A stretch of 64,000 bases of DNA, from contig NW_026042732.1 in the NCBI RefSeq assembly GCF_023856365.1, forward strand, positions 45,479 to 109,478. The letters run 5' to 3'. Position 1 is the stretch's first letter. The number at the start of each line of letters is the position of its first letter. Made by a program: the position numbers and the translations under genes. Origin of the DNA: Brienomyrus brachyistius (lineage: Eukaryota > Chordata > Actinopteri > Osteoglossiformes > Mormyridae). The notes below the pieces were generated by a model. That model was not told the DNA's origin, ran no database searches, and saw nothing but the letters and a program-made list of their open reading frames with translations. This document shows positions 11,614 to 22,407 of this stretch, in pieces.

Positions 11614-11830
11614 GGACATTGCCAGTGACCTGCTGGACCCCAGGCAGAACAGGCCTCACCATGCGACAGCCCTTCAGAGACTGGTCCTCCTGCGCATGGA
11701 CTGGGGCATGATGCATCAGTTTAAACAGGAGCCTGGTAATCCTGCGAGTGCTACACCAAGCGACTGATGGCAGCATTCTCCAACTACAGTGGGATGGACT
11801 CCACAACGGACCGAGAGTGTATGTGATGTA
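11614..11830 (+). pseudogene. unclassified coding relic, right half (copy A)
   Basis: Reads DIASDLLDPRQNRPHHATAL then QRLVLLRMDWGMMHQFKQEP, a stop, and TPQRTES. The palindrome copy reads DVASDLPDSRQNRPRYATAL at the same place, so changes between copies respect the frame in part, suggesting a once-coding repeat. Function unknown. Confidence 0.5.
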
Positions 11831-12216
11831 AAATCACTAAGATAGGTAAAACTCTTTTGTGGACTAAGTAAAACAAACATTTAATGTTCTAGTTTTCTTA
11901 AAACTACTGAAACAAATAATTGGCTACACTGCAGTTCCGCTGTTTGTTTGGCACCCCTGCATGGCGTGCATTGTGTGGAAAAAACCTGAAGGCTGAGGAA
12001 TGTTACGTACACACAGCTAGAATGTAAAACTCTCTCTGGTGTAATCACTGCATAAAACCAATGGTGTAAGTGTGATGTCTCTCATAACACTCCCTGATGT
12101 TTGTGTCCCGTGACCATGAGATAGGGTGGGCTGCTTTTCTTCCTTCCTTTGACTAGTATTCCTCCTAAATTGTTCATCTGTATTGCTGCATTGGTACTTG
12201 ATGTGCGTGTGCCTTG
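11831..12216. other. no gene recognised
   Basis: Nothing recognisable on either strand. Confidence 0.4.
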
Positions 12217-12470
12217 TGTCACGATCGCCATTTAACGGGAGCGGCGGACGGGCAGGAAACAGGCAAGGCAGGCAGGATACGGGGATTTATTAGGAACACG
12301 GGGTGCAGGAAACATCTCACGCAGACGGACTTCAATGACGGACACTGAACTCTAGTAAGACATGAACTCAAATAGCCAGGACTGATTGAAAATATCGGAC
12401 ACAGCTGGGTACGATCAGGGAAGCACACGTGGATAATCAGGGGGCGTGGCACACACGGTGGTCAGACTGT
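12217..12470 (-). repeat. LTR-like repeat, copy 1
   Basis: Starts on plus with TGTCACGATCG and shares its body with the solo LTR at 30853-31129 and the LTR at 40101-40365, including CATCTCACGCA and GGGGGCGTGGCACACA. On the minus strand it carries AATAAA (GGATTTATTAGG on plus), as expected for an LTR polyadenylation signal. The opposite terminus is diverged and I find no target duplication. Confidence 0.65.
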
Positions 12471-12735
12471 CCGGGACCTCCTCGGGGACTAGGGCAGGAA
12501 AGTCTGGAGCTGGGTCAGGGACAGGAGTGGGGCCAGGAACAAGAGCCCCAGGGGGCACAGTCATTTGAGGCGGAGGGAGCGCCTCGGGCGTGGGCTCTGG
12601 GGCCGCAGGGGGCAGCGGAGGCGGCTGCTCAGGAGCTACGGGCAAAGCAGGCGGCGGCTGCTCGGGCTCTGGGGCCGCAGGGGGCAGCGGAGGCGGCTGC
12701 TCGGGCTGCGCAGGAGCTATGGGCGACGAAGGCAA
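12415..12735 (-). other. proline-rich open frame upstream of the LTR
   Basis: 106 codons built of PPPLPPAAPEPEQPPP-like repeats, then VPGPTPVPDPAPDFPALVPE. A 38-bp GC-rich unit is present twice (about 12592-12630 and 12665-12702). It runs into the LTR-like repeat and might be the tail of an internal LTR-element reading frame, but GC-rich repeats give such frames by chance in several frames at once, as happens here. Confidence 0.3.
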
Positions 12736-12751
12736 CTGCTCAGACGCTGTA

Positions 12752-13325
12752 GCAGGAACCCAGGACTTTATGCTCAGCCCACTGCTGTTAACTCCGATGA
12801 CTCACAACTGAGCAGCAATGCACATTTCGAATTCCATCATCAACATCAGGCAGATGACAAGACTGTTGTGGGTCTCATCAATAAAAACGGTGACTCAGCA
12901 TACAAAGAGGAAGTGTGATGACTATCGGACTGCTGCAGAGCCAACAACCTGTCTCTGAATGTTGACCAAAGAGATGGTTGTTGACGTTAGAAGAACACAA
13001 AACACAGAGTGACCACTCTCTGCTGCACATCGATGGCTCATCTGTGGAGATCGTAGAGAGTACCAGATTCCTTGTTGTCCATCTGGCGGAGAATCTCACC
13101 AGGTCCTTCAACATCAGCTCCATAGTAAGGAAAGCACAGCAGCACCTCTACTCTCCACGGAAGCTCAGAAAAGCCCATCTCCCATTCTCACACTCTATTG
13201 GGAACTGTTGAAAGCACCCTGAGCAGCTGCATCACGGTCTGCTTTGAGAACTGTGTCGCCTCAGATCACAAGTCCCTACAACAGATAGTGATGACAGGTG
13301 AGAAAATCATTGGGAGTATCGTGTT
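12752..13325 (+). pseudogene. L2-like LINE reverse transcriptase relic, part 1
   Basis: Opens with a degraded LSPLL motif (FMLSPLLLTPMTHN), loses the FADD box to a substitution run, then reads VVGLI, DGSSVEIVESTRFLVVHLAE and SSIVRKAQQHLYSPRKLRKA, the conserved thumb region after the catalytic core. Several frameshifts. The 3' end of the same kind of element resumes at 14110. Confidence 0.75.
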
Positions 13326-14109
13326 AGAGAAATATGTACTTTTTTTATCATCATTTTGCTAGACGCTTAGAAACAACACCCTGCCGCAGCTTGATCTTAA
13401 TTGAGCAATAACACGTCTCAAGAACTGTCGCTTGAATATTTCCACCCCATATATGGTGACAAACAATGTTCAATGTCAGTTGCATATCCTGTTTGTGTAC
13501 CTCATAAAAGACACTGCGAGGGGAGTTACTCTTTCGAAGTGGCTGAGTTCGACTGAGAGGCTGACACCTCGAGGTCAGGACCGGGCTTCCTTTGTAAGGA
13601 AAAGTGGTAAAAATGTCCCAAGGTTCTTGGTTGATCATTTGAATGCAGACAATGTTAGGAATTTATGATCATGGGGAAGCCAGGGAGAGATGGGGGGTCC
13701 AGTTGGCACCACTATGGTGATAAGGATAAGATAAGGTGATAAGAATTGATTACAATGATCATAAAAGTCTCCACCCTGTCCTGTCCCGTCCCTGTCTCAG
13801 GATCCTCACACTCCAGGGGTCACTCTTTATATGTAAATTCACTCACAACACCTACACACAACACCTTGGTGGGGAGGGCCTTTTTGGGTATAAAGGGGGG
13901 TGAAGAACTGTCTTCAATTTGTATCTGAGCTGCCTTTCAGTACCCGGTGTGTCTCTACACTGTATTACATTGTATTATTTTTGCTGTTCAATAACCATCA
14001 TTTTGCTGAAACTGCGGAGACTCTGCAAGTGGATTCCCCTACACCTTGCAGCAAGTAAAACGTCATCACAGCTGTCTGCGTTGTTCTGTGTTCAGAGACT
14101 GGTTTGTTT
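13326..14109. other. sequence separating two LINE parts
   Basis: No recognisable gene. It sits where an intact element would have no gap, so it is probably an insertion or a junction of two independent fragments. I could not find terminal repeats. Confidence 0.35.
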
Positions 14110-14620
14110 CCAGCGCATCTTCAGAAGAAGATAACCCTAACATATCTCTCCCACACACTGCATCCGCAAAGCCACCACCATTGTGGATGACCCCACCCAC
14201 CCCTCACATTATCGTTTCACCCTCCTGCCTTCTGGAAATAGGTCCCGGAGCATTCGGGCCTTTACAGCCAGACTCAAACAGCTTTATCCCCCATGCCGTC
14301 AGACTACTGAACTCTCAGGGACTAATCTGATACCACACACACATACACTCATTAACACACTTTATTATTTAACTACTATTTTTTATCTTATTGTCGCCAT
14401 GTTTACAGTTACTTTTATTTATTTTTATTGCTACCTCATTGGACAACCAAACTGCGCCTTCTCAGTACTGGGTTTACTGTGCTGTTTGTGCTCGTTGGTG
14501 TCAGTTGTCCTCTCTTTTTGCACTGTCCTGCAATGTTTGCACAGTTTTTTGCTCATTATGCACCATACAGTATGTTGCTAGGTTGGTATGTGTTAGTCTT
14601 CTGTTAATTTAAGTAGCACC
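14110..14620 (+). pseudogene. L2-like LINE 3' end
   Basis: Reads CIRKATTIVDDPTHPSHYRF, TLLPSGNRSRSIRAFTARLK and QLYPPCRQTTELSG, the C-terminal signature of this LINE group (DPTHP... LLPSGRR). A T-rich 3' untranslated region follows, with TGCACTGTCCTGCAATG and GCTCATTATGCACC. Confidence 0.78.
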
Positions 14621-14699
14621 TTGGTCCGAGGGAAACAGTTTCTTTTGTAACTGTACTATACTCAACTGTGTAAAGTTAAAAATAACATTAAAGACCTAC

Positions 14700-15070
14700 T
14701 TGACTTTTACTGAACAGGTGCTAAAGTGAAATTACTTGCTTCTGGGAAAGAACTCCAGCTGAAATTCTGTACAACAATTATGGGAGACATATGGGAAGGA
14801 CGCGGTGTCAGACCTGCCCCAGTGGGACGAATGTGGTTTTCCTAGTAACAGCAGCTTCAGTCCCAATCAGATAAGCCAGATGCGTCTGAAATTAGAGGAA
14901 CGGGATCAGACTGGTTGCTCAGGGGACTAATGTGGTAGAACTAAAACAGAGACAAATTGGACGGTGTTTCAATTGTGGGAAAATGAGACAAAGCAGGCAG
15001 AGGAGATGCGGGTGGCAAAGAAGCATGAGATAAGGAATGCAGAGAATGTGGATGAGGGTGAGACTCCTGT
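14700..15070. other. unclassified, weak gag-like motif
   Basis: One frame gives GRCFNCGKMRQS at about 14960-14995, resembling the first half of a CCHC zinc knuckle, but the His and last Cys are not placed correctly. I would not call a gene. Confidence 0.2.
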
Positions 15071-15244
15071 GAAAACTGTGTATTGAAAATTAGGGCCATA
15101 GTATTGTCATCCATCCTGTCAGGGTATGGAAATACACTGAGGGTAAATGGCCTAATGCAGGAAGTGTCTTAATCCTATAACATCCAGCTGATTCAGGCTG
15201 TGGGGGACAGTGTAGTACTGCACTCTTCTGGCTGGGACCTTGAA

Positions 15245-15474
15245 TAAATGAATGAATGTTACATTTATACAGCCCTTTTCTAAGATACACAAAGAGCTTT
15301 ACAGAAGCACTGGGGAGCCACTTCAACCCAAACGTGAGGCAGCAGGAGAGGGGGCCCAGGCAGAGAGAACAGCCAACAAGACGGGTGCTTCCACAGACAG
15401 GACGGGGGCCCCGGCAGACCAACGCTGACGACTCCTGGGACCAAGTCAACAGAGCAGCTGTCGTCATTGTGACT
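15245..15474. repeat. LINE/SINE 3' tail-type repeat
   Basis: Contains TTACATTTATACAGCCCTTT and CACAAAGAGCTTTACAG, the same tail type as at 41553, then GGAGCCACTTCAACCCA. Non-coding. Confidence 0.5.
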
Positions 15475-15487
15475 CACCCTCATACAT

Positions 15488-15761
15488 CCATCCATTGTCT
15501 AAACCGCTTATGCTACTGGGTCGCGGGGGGTCCAGAGCCTATCCTGGCAGGATCTGTGCACGAGGCAGGGAACAACCCAGGACGGGGGGGCAGCTCATTG
15601 CAAGGCACATTCACACACCATTCACACACACATGCACTCCTACGGCCAATTTAGCAAGAGAGAACATGCAAACTCCCACACATGTGACCCAGGCGGAGAC
15701 TCGAACCTGAGTCCCAGTGGTGGGAGGTAACAGTGCTAATCACTGCACCACCAAGCAGCCC
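15488..15761 (-). mobile_element. DANA/mermaid-like SINE with 13-bp target duplication
   Basis: Minus strand runs from a tRNA-like head (GCACTGTTACCTCCC... GAGTCTCCGCCTGGGTCAC) through the GAGTTTGCATGTTCTC block to an ATGGATGGATG tail. The direct repeat CACCCTCATACAT flanks it at 15475-15487 and 15762-15774. An internal deletion removes most of the conserved central block. Confidence 0.9.
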
Positions 15762-16254
15762 CACCCTCATACATGATTTCTGATTCTTGATTTTAATCCC
15801 CTTTTCTGTTTTTGGCAACATATAAAGTGCTGTGAATGTCACTGTCAGATTGTCATATCATCCTCCAGTTGTCCCTTGTCACCCTGGATGCACATTGAGT
15901 GTTTGCTAAATATTTTATCTTGTAGTGTTCCTGATTTTTTCCTGTGTTTTAATTTGCAATTCTCAAATTTCATGACTGGCATCCGTGGGGACGATTAATT
16001 AAACCTGTTAACTCTGCACTTCAATTTCAAACTGTTGGTAACATGTGTACATATTTTTGTCTGATCTTTTCACCACCAGGTGGCGATATAGCAACTCCAG
16101 AGTTATTGATGGCTAGAACAAAAAAAACACAGTAACACAGAGGTGTAGCTAAAAATTCTGGGCCCCTGACAGAATGTCACCTTGCGCCCTCTGTCGAATT
16201 TTACATTCTGTGAAAGAGATTTGTTGAGCCATCTTCCAATGTAATCCAATCCAG

Positions 16255-17160
16255 CTCTTTATTTGAAAAGCACTTTAAACAACCTTATGGACCAAAGTGC
16301 TGCACAAAGGAATAAATAAAAACATTCACACACTTAAAAACGAAGTAAAAGAAATTTAATAAAAACCAAAACATTCAATGTGAGTAAAAGGCCATTAATA
16401 AAAATTTAAAAAAATCAATTAATTAATAAAGAAAAGGCTAAGATTAAAATAAGATTTACTATTAAAATTAACATCTCACAATGTGTCAAAGGTGAAGGAG
16501 AAGAGATTAGAAGAGATTTAAAAACGGACAGAGGGGATTCCTCTCTAATGTGAAAAGGCAAGTCATTCCACATTTTAGGAGCTGCGACTGCAAAGGCTCG
16601 ATCCCCTCTAAGCTCACGCTGAGTCTTAGGAACCGTCAGGAACAGCTGATCAGCTGACCTGAGAGAGCGGGTGGGGGTGTAAGGGTGAAGCAGCTCACAG
16701 AGGTCAGATGGAGCAAGACCACTGAGGGCTTTAAAAGCAAATAACAGAATTTTAAAATGAATCCTAAAATGTACGGGCAGCCAGTGGAGTGAGGCTAAAA
16801 TGGGGGAGACATGCTCATATTTCCATGTGCGGCAGCATTTTGAACCTTCTGGAGGTGAACAATAGTGGAGCCTCTAACCCCAACATAGAGGGCGTTACAG
16901 TGGTCCAAACTAGTAGTGACAAAAGAGTGGATTACTGTCTCAAAGTGCTGCCTAGAAAGAATTGGCTTTATTTTGGCCAACTGCCTCAATTGTAAAAAGC
17001 TTGACTTGACAACTAACCTTATCTGAGTGTCAAACTTAAGGTTGGTGTCGACTTTATGTGTGTGATGTGTGATGACTGGTTTACAATATTGTTCCAAGGA
17101 ACCTAAAATTACAGTGGAGGTCAGAGGAGTGGAGTTACCAAAAACCAACACTTCTGTCCA
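16255..17160 (-). pseudogene. L2-like LINE, 3' third
   Basis: The minus strand reads LKFDTQIRLVVKSSFLQLRQ, LAKIKPILSRQHFETVIHSF and TTSLDHCNALYVGVRGSTIV then LQKVQNAAA, followed after frame breaks by a conserved end with RGDRAFAVAAPKMWN-like spelling. This is the post-RT region of L2-type LINEs. No 5' part is present. Confidence 0.85.
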
Positions 17161-17690
17161 TTACCTCCCCACTTCCTTGTTAGTTACAATATTTGTTCTG
17201 CATTACTGTACTGCTTTGGAGCCTTTTGATATTAAGGTGAATAACACAGGTGAAAAATTAAGGTGAAAAAAGAGACAGATGCATTGACAGCAGTCGTGGC
17301 CACACTTTGGACTGGGAGTGTAAGAGCAAAGGAAACTGAATCCACTATGTTCTGTCCTGTAAATTTTTATTAAACACCACATGACACACATACGAGTCCT
17401 GTTTTAACTTTCAGGGCTGATGGTCTGCAGCCTGGCTTGTGTTCTACAGTGCAGCGCAGGTGCAGTCACTGTGCTGAGCCCGGCGTTATATTAATGACGC
17501 AGCCTTTCACACTGACCAGTGAGAAATAACCTTGAAAATGACTGTGCTCTTTGTGGTTCTCCTTTTTTCTTACCACCAAGCAAGAGACTAAACATATTTT
17601 CTACTTATCAGTTATCAGAAATCAGAAATGTCATGCAGTAATCAGAGGTTAGACAGCAAGAATGACTTTTGTATTTTTATCTTTTGTCAA
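17161..17690. other. no certain gene; possible leader-like mini-ORF
   Basis: At 17538-17591 (+) a short frame MTVLFVVLLFSYHQARD ends in TAA. It looks like a signal peptide, and a GT-type donor is not obvious after it. It may be chance. Nothing else is recognisable. Confidence 0.2.
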
Positions 17691-17699
17691 TCTTTTATC

Positions 17700-17800
17700 C
17701 AGCGACTACTAATTCTCATCGGGGTCTGGAGAGGGTGGGACCTGTCCCAGGAAGCACAGAGCACAGGCCTGCATGGGATGCCATTCCACACAAGCAAAAA
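17700..17800. repeat. decayed SINE body fragment
   Basis: GGGTCTGGAGAGGGTGGGAC and TGTCCCAGGAAGCACAGAGC resemble the GGAGCCTATCCCGGAA region of related SINEs. Short and diverged. Confidence 0.4.
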
Positions 17801-18389
17801 CAATTAAGATGGTCAGATTTGCCTCACTGTGTGATTTTGACTGAAAGATGAACTAAGCACAGTCTTGTGTGTATAAAAATGCGTAGATTCATTTAACTTT
17901 AACAATGAGATTCAGCAACATGACCTTATAGTGTTAATGATCGGTATCTTACTGGTATTAACTGAATTATGCAAAATTCTACATTATTCTATATTATTGC
18001 ACCCAAATTGTTCATACTGACTAAATGTAATTACTGACATCCTGGACATACTGCTTTTTAGGTTTGAATTTAAAATGTTAGTAGACAAATTCATGCTGTC
18101 AATAACATCTCACTTGCTCACCCACTTTTAGATAAAAATACCCTTTGTGGTTTTTCTAGTGAAGCAGTGGGCCTGAGCTGAGGACCTGATGGTTGTGTGG
18201 TTTTCGCTCACTGAGAAGAGAGACACAAACACCCTGCTCTCAGTCGGTCAGTCTTCCTGTAAAATGCAGAGGTGAGACTGCTAGTGGAAAATTACTGACT
18301 GCAGCGTCAACAACACATATAAACAGCAGCACAAACAAAATGTTCCACAAATGCAGGACATCTGTATGCTTACAGCACACATCAGACAC

Positions 18390-18850
18390 GCTGACCCTCA
18401 GCACTGAGCTCCTCCAGGCTCTGTGCTCTCCCTCTTCTCTTCAATTTCTACACAAATCACTGCTGCTCCAGTGAAGATCCTGAATTTTGCAGGTGATACT
18501 ACTGTGTTTGCCATCATAACTGAAGGTGATGAGTCTGCCTACAGACTGGAAGTCGTACAGCTGACCATCCAGTTCTGAACTCACATTATCCCAAATGTCC
18601 ACATGCTTAGACTCCTCTCATCATCAGGGAGGAGCGTCCCTTGGCACTGTAGAGTAGATGGATGAGAGCAGGCTGATAACAAGGCTGTCATCAATTTTAT
18701 GTGACACCTCTCACCCCCCCAGCAGACTATGGAGGCCCGTAAGGGCAGCTCCTTCAGTAAGAGACTCAGACACCCGGCGTGTGACAGAACGGTACCGCAG
18801 GTCATTGGGCCCCACAGCAGTCAGGCTTTATAATCTGCACTCTGCTCATT
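18390..18850 (+). pseudogene. LINE reverse transcriptase relic with internal deletion
   Basis: Reads LSPLLF-type motif (SPSSLQFLHK in a shifted frame), then ILNFADDTTVF at about 18480-18515, the FADD catalytic box, then EGDESAYRLEVVQLT. It then jumps to the 3' terminal part, DTSHPPSRLWRPVRAAPSVR and SLGPTAVRLYN. The middle thumb domain is deleted. Confidence 0.7.
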
Positions 18851-19784
18851 GAACTTTTCCCCTGTTCACTGTCTTCTGATACAGTTTCTATCTGCTGCTG
18901 ATCTGCAATATTGTTCCTCCTTATTCACTGATGTGCAGTGTTGCATTGAGCCAGTGCATTATGCCCTGTGTGGCAGCTTCCTTTGGGAGGCTAATATCTG
19001 GCACATGAGCAATAATGTTACATGCAATAGGATTGTGTATAAGTTAAGGATTGTGTATAAGTTAATTTTAATATTCCTATAATATTCCTCTGTATGTAAT
19101 ATATTCTTATTTTTTGTTTCTATTATTACCCTATATTTATATATACATCCATTTCTTTTACATTCATAATGATGTTGTTTGTTGTTTTGTGCCCCACTGC
19201 TCTTGTAACAAGCCTCAGTCTTGACTCTCCCTTTTAAGGTCTTGGCCTTAAATCACACTCGATATAGGTGGTGTCGTCCCCATCACCCTGACCAGGATAC
19301 ATGCTGTAAGATTAATGGATGGTGTTTATCTGTGTGATGAAAAAGAATGTGAATAAAACAAAAATGTTCCATTATAAATGGGAGCCCTAGGATGTGTGGT
19401 GGTTAGAGATGTGGACTGATGAGAATTTTGCTTTTCTAAAGTTCTGTTGTGAAAACTGTACATTCCGTTCCATGTACAGTAGTGATATGTAGCAATCATG
19501 TGCTCCAGTCAAATGTCCAGCTGCATGAATAATAATGGTGGCTTGTTTGGATAAAATAACTTAGGCTGAATACTTGAAAGCGTGACCTGGGTGAGGTAGA
19601 GAGGAAACAGGGTCTTACAAGAAGCAGATATTGTTCTGTCTGTGTGGTTTTTACTCTTTGCAAAGTGAGTCCAGCACAGTGCAGTCAGTGGGTCAGTCTT
19701 CCTGAGCTGCATCTAACCAGTGGAAACATCTGCAGCACTGCAGAGAAGCACTCAGCAGACAAACAAACCCAAACAGCTTACAGC

Positions 19785-19960
19785 TGTATGTCACTTTTGG
19801 ACAGAGGTGGACAAAGTACACAACTTCACTACTTGAGTTAAGTATAGATACTCCTCGTCAAATAATACTCAAAGTTTTTCAGTTAATTTTTTACTTCAGT
19901 TAAAGTACTGGAGTATTTGCATCTAAAAATACTTAAGTATTCAAAAGTACATTATGTTTT
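19785..19960. repeat. one end of a hAT-like miniature element
   Basis: CAGAGGTGGACAAAGTAC followed by ACTTGAGTTAAGTATAGATA and TTACTTCAGTTAAAGTACTG; this start and the ACTT/AAGT periodicity are typical of fish non-autonomous hAT repeats. I do not find the matching other terminus, so it is probably truncated. Confidence 0.45.
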
Positions 19961-20185
19961 AAATGCAAGACATTTTTCAGAACCTAATGACTCCTGAACA
20001 CCCCACTGAATACACTGACTGGCTTGTACATCTTGTAGAATAAAAAGCTTGTGGAATATGATACAATGACTATAGAAACACAACTGACATAACAAAAGTA
20101 CAGCCATTGTCATTTTCATCTTATTTAACACCCCCCACCCCACTCACACAAAAGAGCATGGTAGTGTTCTTACAGAGCCGTAGCA

Positions 20186-20300
20186 GTGTGTGTGTGTGCA
20201 TGTGTGCATGTGTGTTTGTGTGTGTGTGTGTCTATGTGTGTGTGTGTTTGTGTGTCTGTGTATGTTTGTGTGTGTGTCTATGTGTGTGTATGTTTGTGAG
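20186..20300. repeat. (TG)n microsatellite with interruptions
   Basis: About 115 bases of TG repeats broken by CA, TT and CT steps. Open frames across it in both strands are Cys/Val or His/Thr strings and not genes. Confidence 0.95.
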
Positions 20301-20880
20301 CCAAGTAACAAGACAGGGAGCAAGAAACAAAACTCCTCTTTCTTAATTATCCACATCGTTATTAACGACACAGGTATATATACAGGTACATATACAGGTA
20401 CATGTATATACTCAAAAATACATCCAGAACACACAATTAAATGAAAAACGTAATTTAAGAACACTTGAAATTTTCATTCAGTTTCTTTCATCTGTTTAAT
20501 ATAATCGATCAGTCCCTGTGCGTTTGCCCCAAACCATTCAGCATGGTACACAAGGGAGACAAGTAAGCATGTGTGACATCAAAGAACTGATTGCAGCAAC
20601 TCAGCCTTTCCACAACATTAAAGCCGCTTATTCCCCCCCATGCCATGAAGAAATAATCTCTGTGGCTCCCCTCTCCCCCTCCCTCAGCCCCCAGTCTGGC
20701 TTGAACATTTGCACTTCCAGTAAAAATGCGCCCCAAACACACTGACACCAAACTCAGCACCGGTGCTCCGTAAAATCCCGTGATTCAGTCTCAGAAGCAC
20801 TGGCTCCCCTGCCCTCCTCTGAACATTATTAAAGCTACACCCTGAACACTCTGTGTGACTGACATGAATGAGAAGCATCT

Positions 20881-21006
20881 TTATTCATAATCTCTGTAGC
20901 GGAGGTCAGAATACAGAGTGTCATTATTCCCGTCTTTCTTCTGTCTCCTGGGTTTTGGCTTCTTAAGGTTCAGGGCAGCGTAATTCAGTGTGTCCTCGTC
21001 ATGGCA
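20881..21006 (-). CDS. NITR last exon, cytoplasmic tail with ITIM
   Basis: Acceptor TCTCCACAG, 42 codons to TAA (20883-20881). Reads CHDEDTLNYAALNLKKPKPR, then a basic run and NNDTLYSDLRYRDYE. LNYAAL fits the ITIM consensus (I/L/V/S-x-Y-x-x-L/V/I); TLYSDL is ITIM-like with Thr at -2. An AATAAA overlaps the stop codon. The frame begins in phase 0 while exon 4 ends in phase 1, so a linking exon with a length of 3n+2 should lie in 21007-21696; my only candidate there has a stop. Confidence 0.8.
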   Translation of the reverse strand, partial: CHDEDTLNYAALNLKKPKPRRQKKDGNNDTLYSDLRYRDYE

Positions 21007-21696
21007 CTGTGGAGACAAAGATGGCAGAATTGGATGGATCAAATCGGTTTGCTATTACCTATTTTCACAAATAGCACTTAAAATGCTGATCCCAGGATGG
21101 AAATCAGTCTGAGGTTCATTTGTTTTACTGACGATTTGTAATTTGAAATATTTATTACATACTTGCTTGCGTGACCATTCCACTTTTGATATATCACTGT
21201 TCTTTTCATCTGTTTAAAATATATAACACATCAATATATTATTTAATTTCGCACGGTATCATACCGTGGTCAGATAACATTCCGAATTTTCAAGCAATCA
21301 ACATCCTTTTTGTCTCAAAAATGAAAGTAAAAATGACTTCTGTCAATTTAAGTGTGCATGTTTGGATACGTGTCATTTGTTCTCATATATCATATATAAT
21401 AAAATTGCTATAAAGGAGATCTTGGTAATAAAAGTTATTGATATGCAACTTATTGCAACATGTATATTTCAATAGATTTTGCAAAATATGAAAGATATAA
21501 TACAAAAATGTAAATCTTACAGTACAAAAAGGTTTATATAAATAAGGTGAGATTTAATAATGGATTTTAAAACTGTATTACCTGCAAGAGTGGTTTTAAT
21601 ATGAAAATGTTATCTATCATAAAACAATTTTATATTTCTATAATTTGTTAAAATCTACATTTTGTCCTTCTGAGTGCATAAAGCCGGGCAGCGTAC

Positions 21697-21816
21697 CTGC
21701 ACAGTGTGTACAGGTCAGTTTACATCTTATACAAATGAGAGCAACGTTCAGAATAATGCTGCAAGATAAAACTATCAGCAAGCCAGAGTGAAGAGGATCC
21801 AGCAGCTTCTGAAAGC
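21697..21816 (-). CDS. NITR exon 4, transmembrane segment
   Basis: Acceptor TTGTTACAG, 120 nt, donor CAG|GTACGC, phase 1 at both ends. Encodes GFQKLLDPLHS, then a hydrophobic helix GLLIVLSCSIILNVALICIR and KLTCTHCA. The helix has no Lys or Arg inside it, so it would not pair with an ITAM adaptor; this fits an inhibitory receptor. Confidence 0.85.
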
Positions 21817-21980
21817 CTGTAACAAAGAGATAGATTTCAGCATAATGATATAGAGACACATTTCCCATTTGCTTACATTACATTAGTTAAAGATCAAATC
21901 GATAACACATTACAGCAGTTGTTTTGTAAATAGTCCATTTTTAACATGAACTTCTAGTATTTTGCATTTTAACAATTTAT

Positions 21981-22160
21981 ATTAATATTTGAAATAATTA
22001 TTAAATTAGGCTCCGGACCCCCCGCGACCCAATAGGATAAGCGGTTTGGAAAATGGATGGATGGATGGATATTAATATTTGAAATAATTATTAAATTAGG
22101 CTCCGGACCCCCCGCGACCCAATAGGATAAGCGGTTTGGAAAATGGATGGATGGATGGAT
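21981..22160 (+). repeat. 90-bp perfect tandem duplication containing a SINE tail
   Basis: Two identical 90-bp units, 21981-22070 and 22071-22160. Each has ATTAATATTTGAAATAATTA plus a 5'-truncated SINE end GGCTCCGGACCCCCCGCGAC through the ATGGATGG tail. The SINE fragment is bounded by AATTATTAAATTA, a likely 13-bp target duplication. It lies in the NITR intron between exons 3 and 4. Confidence 0.92.
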
Positions 22161-22284
22161 AATTATTAAATTAACATCTGTGTAATTTAATTTAAGCACT
22201 TAAATTAGAAAATTCATTACATTAAAAAAAGAAATAAATGTCTTAATAGCAGAATAAGCTAAATAAAACTTTGAAGCAGATATA

Positions 22285-22407
22285 CTCTCCACACTGGGTG
22301 CTACCATCTATATCCAGCTGTGTGCCGTTCCCAAACAGCATCTCCCCACACTGGGTGTTACCATCTATATCCAGCTATGTGCCGTTCCCAAACAGCATCT
22401 CCCCACA
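22285..22407 (-). repeat. 57-bp in-frame tandem duplication at the J-like end of NITR exon 3
   Basis: ACTGGGTG at 22293 and 22350, and CCGTTCCCAAACAGCATCTC in each unit, give an offset of exactly 57 bases (19 codons). Visible differences are few: C/T in the donor-adjacent codon, and G/A that makes CAG into TAG. Both units keep a GATGGT donor. Confidence 0.95.

Noticed and set aside
12429..12918. Plus-strand Gly/Ala-rich and Arg-rich frames
   Set aside because: GC-rich duplicated units are open in three frames at once; no domain is visible.
20107..20464. Cys/Val-rich and His/Thr-rich frames
   Set aside because: Translation of a TG microsatellite.
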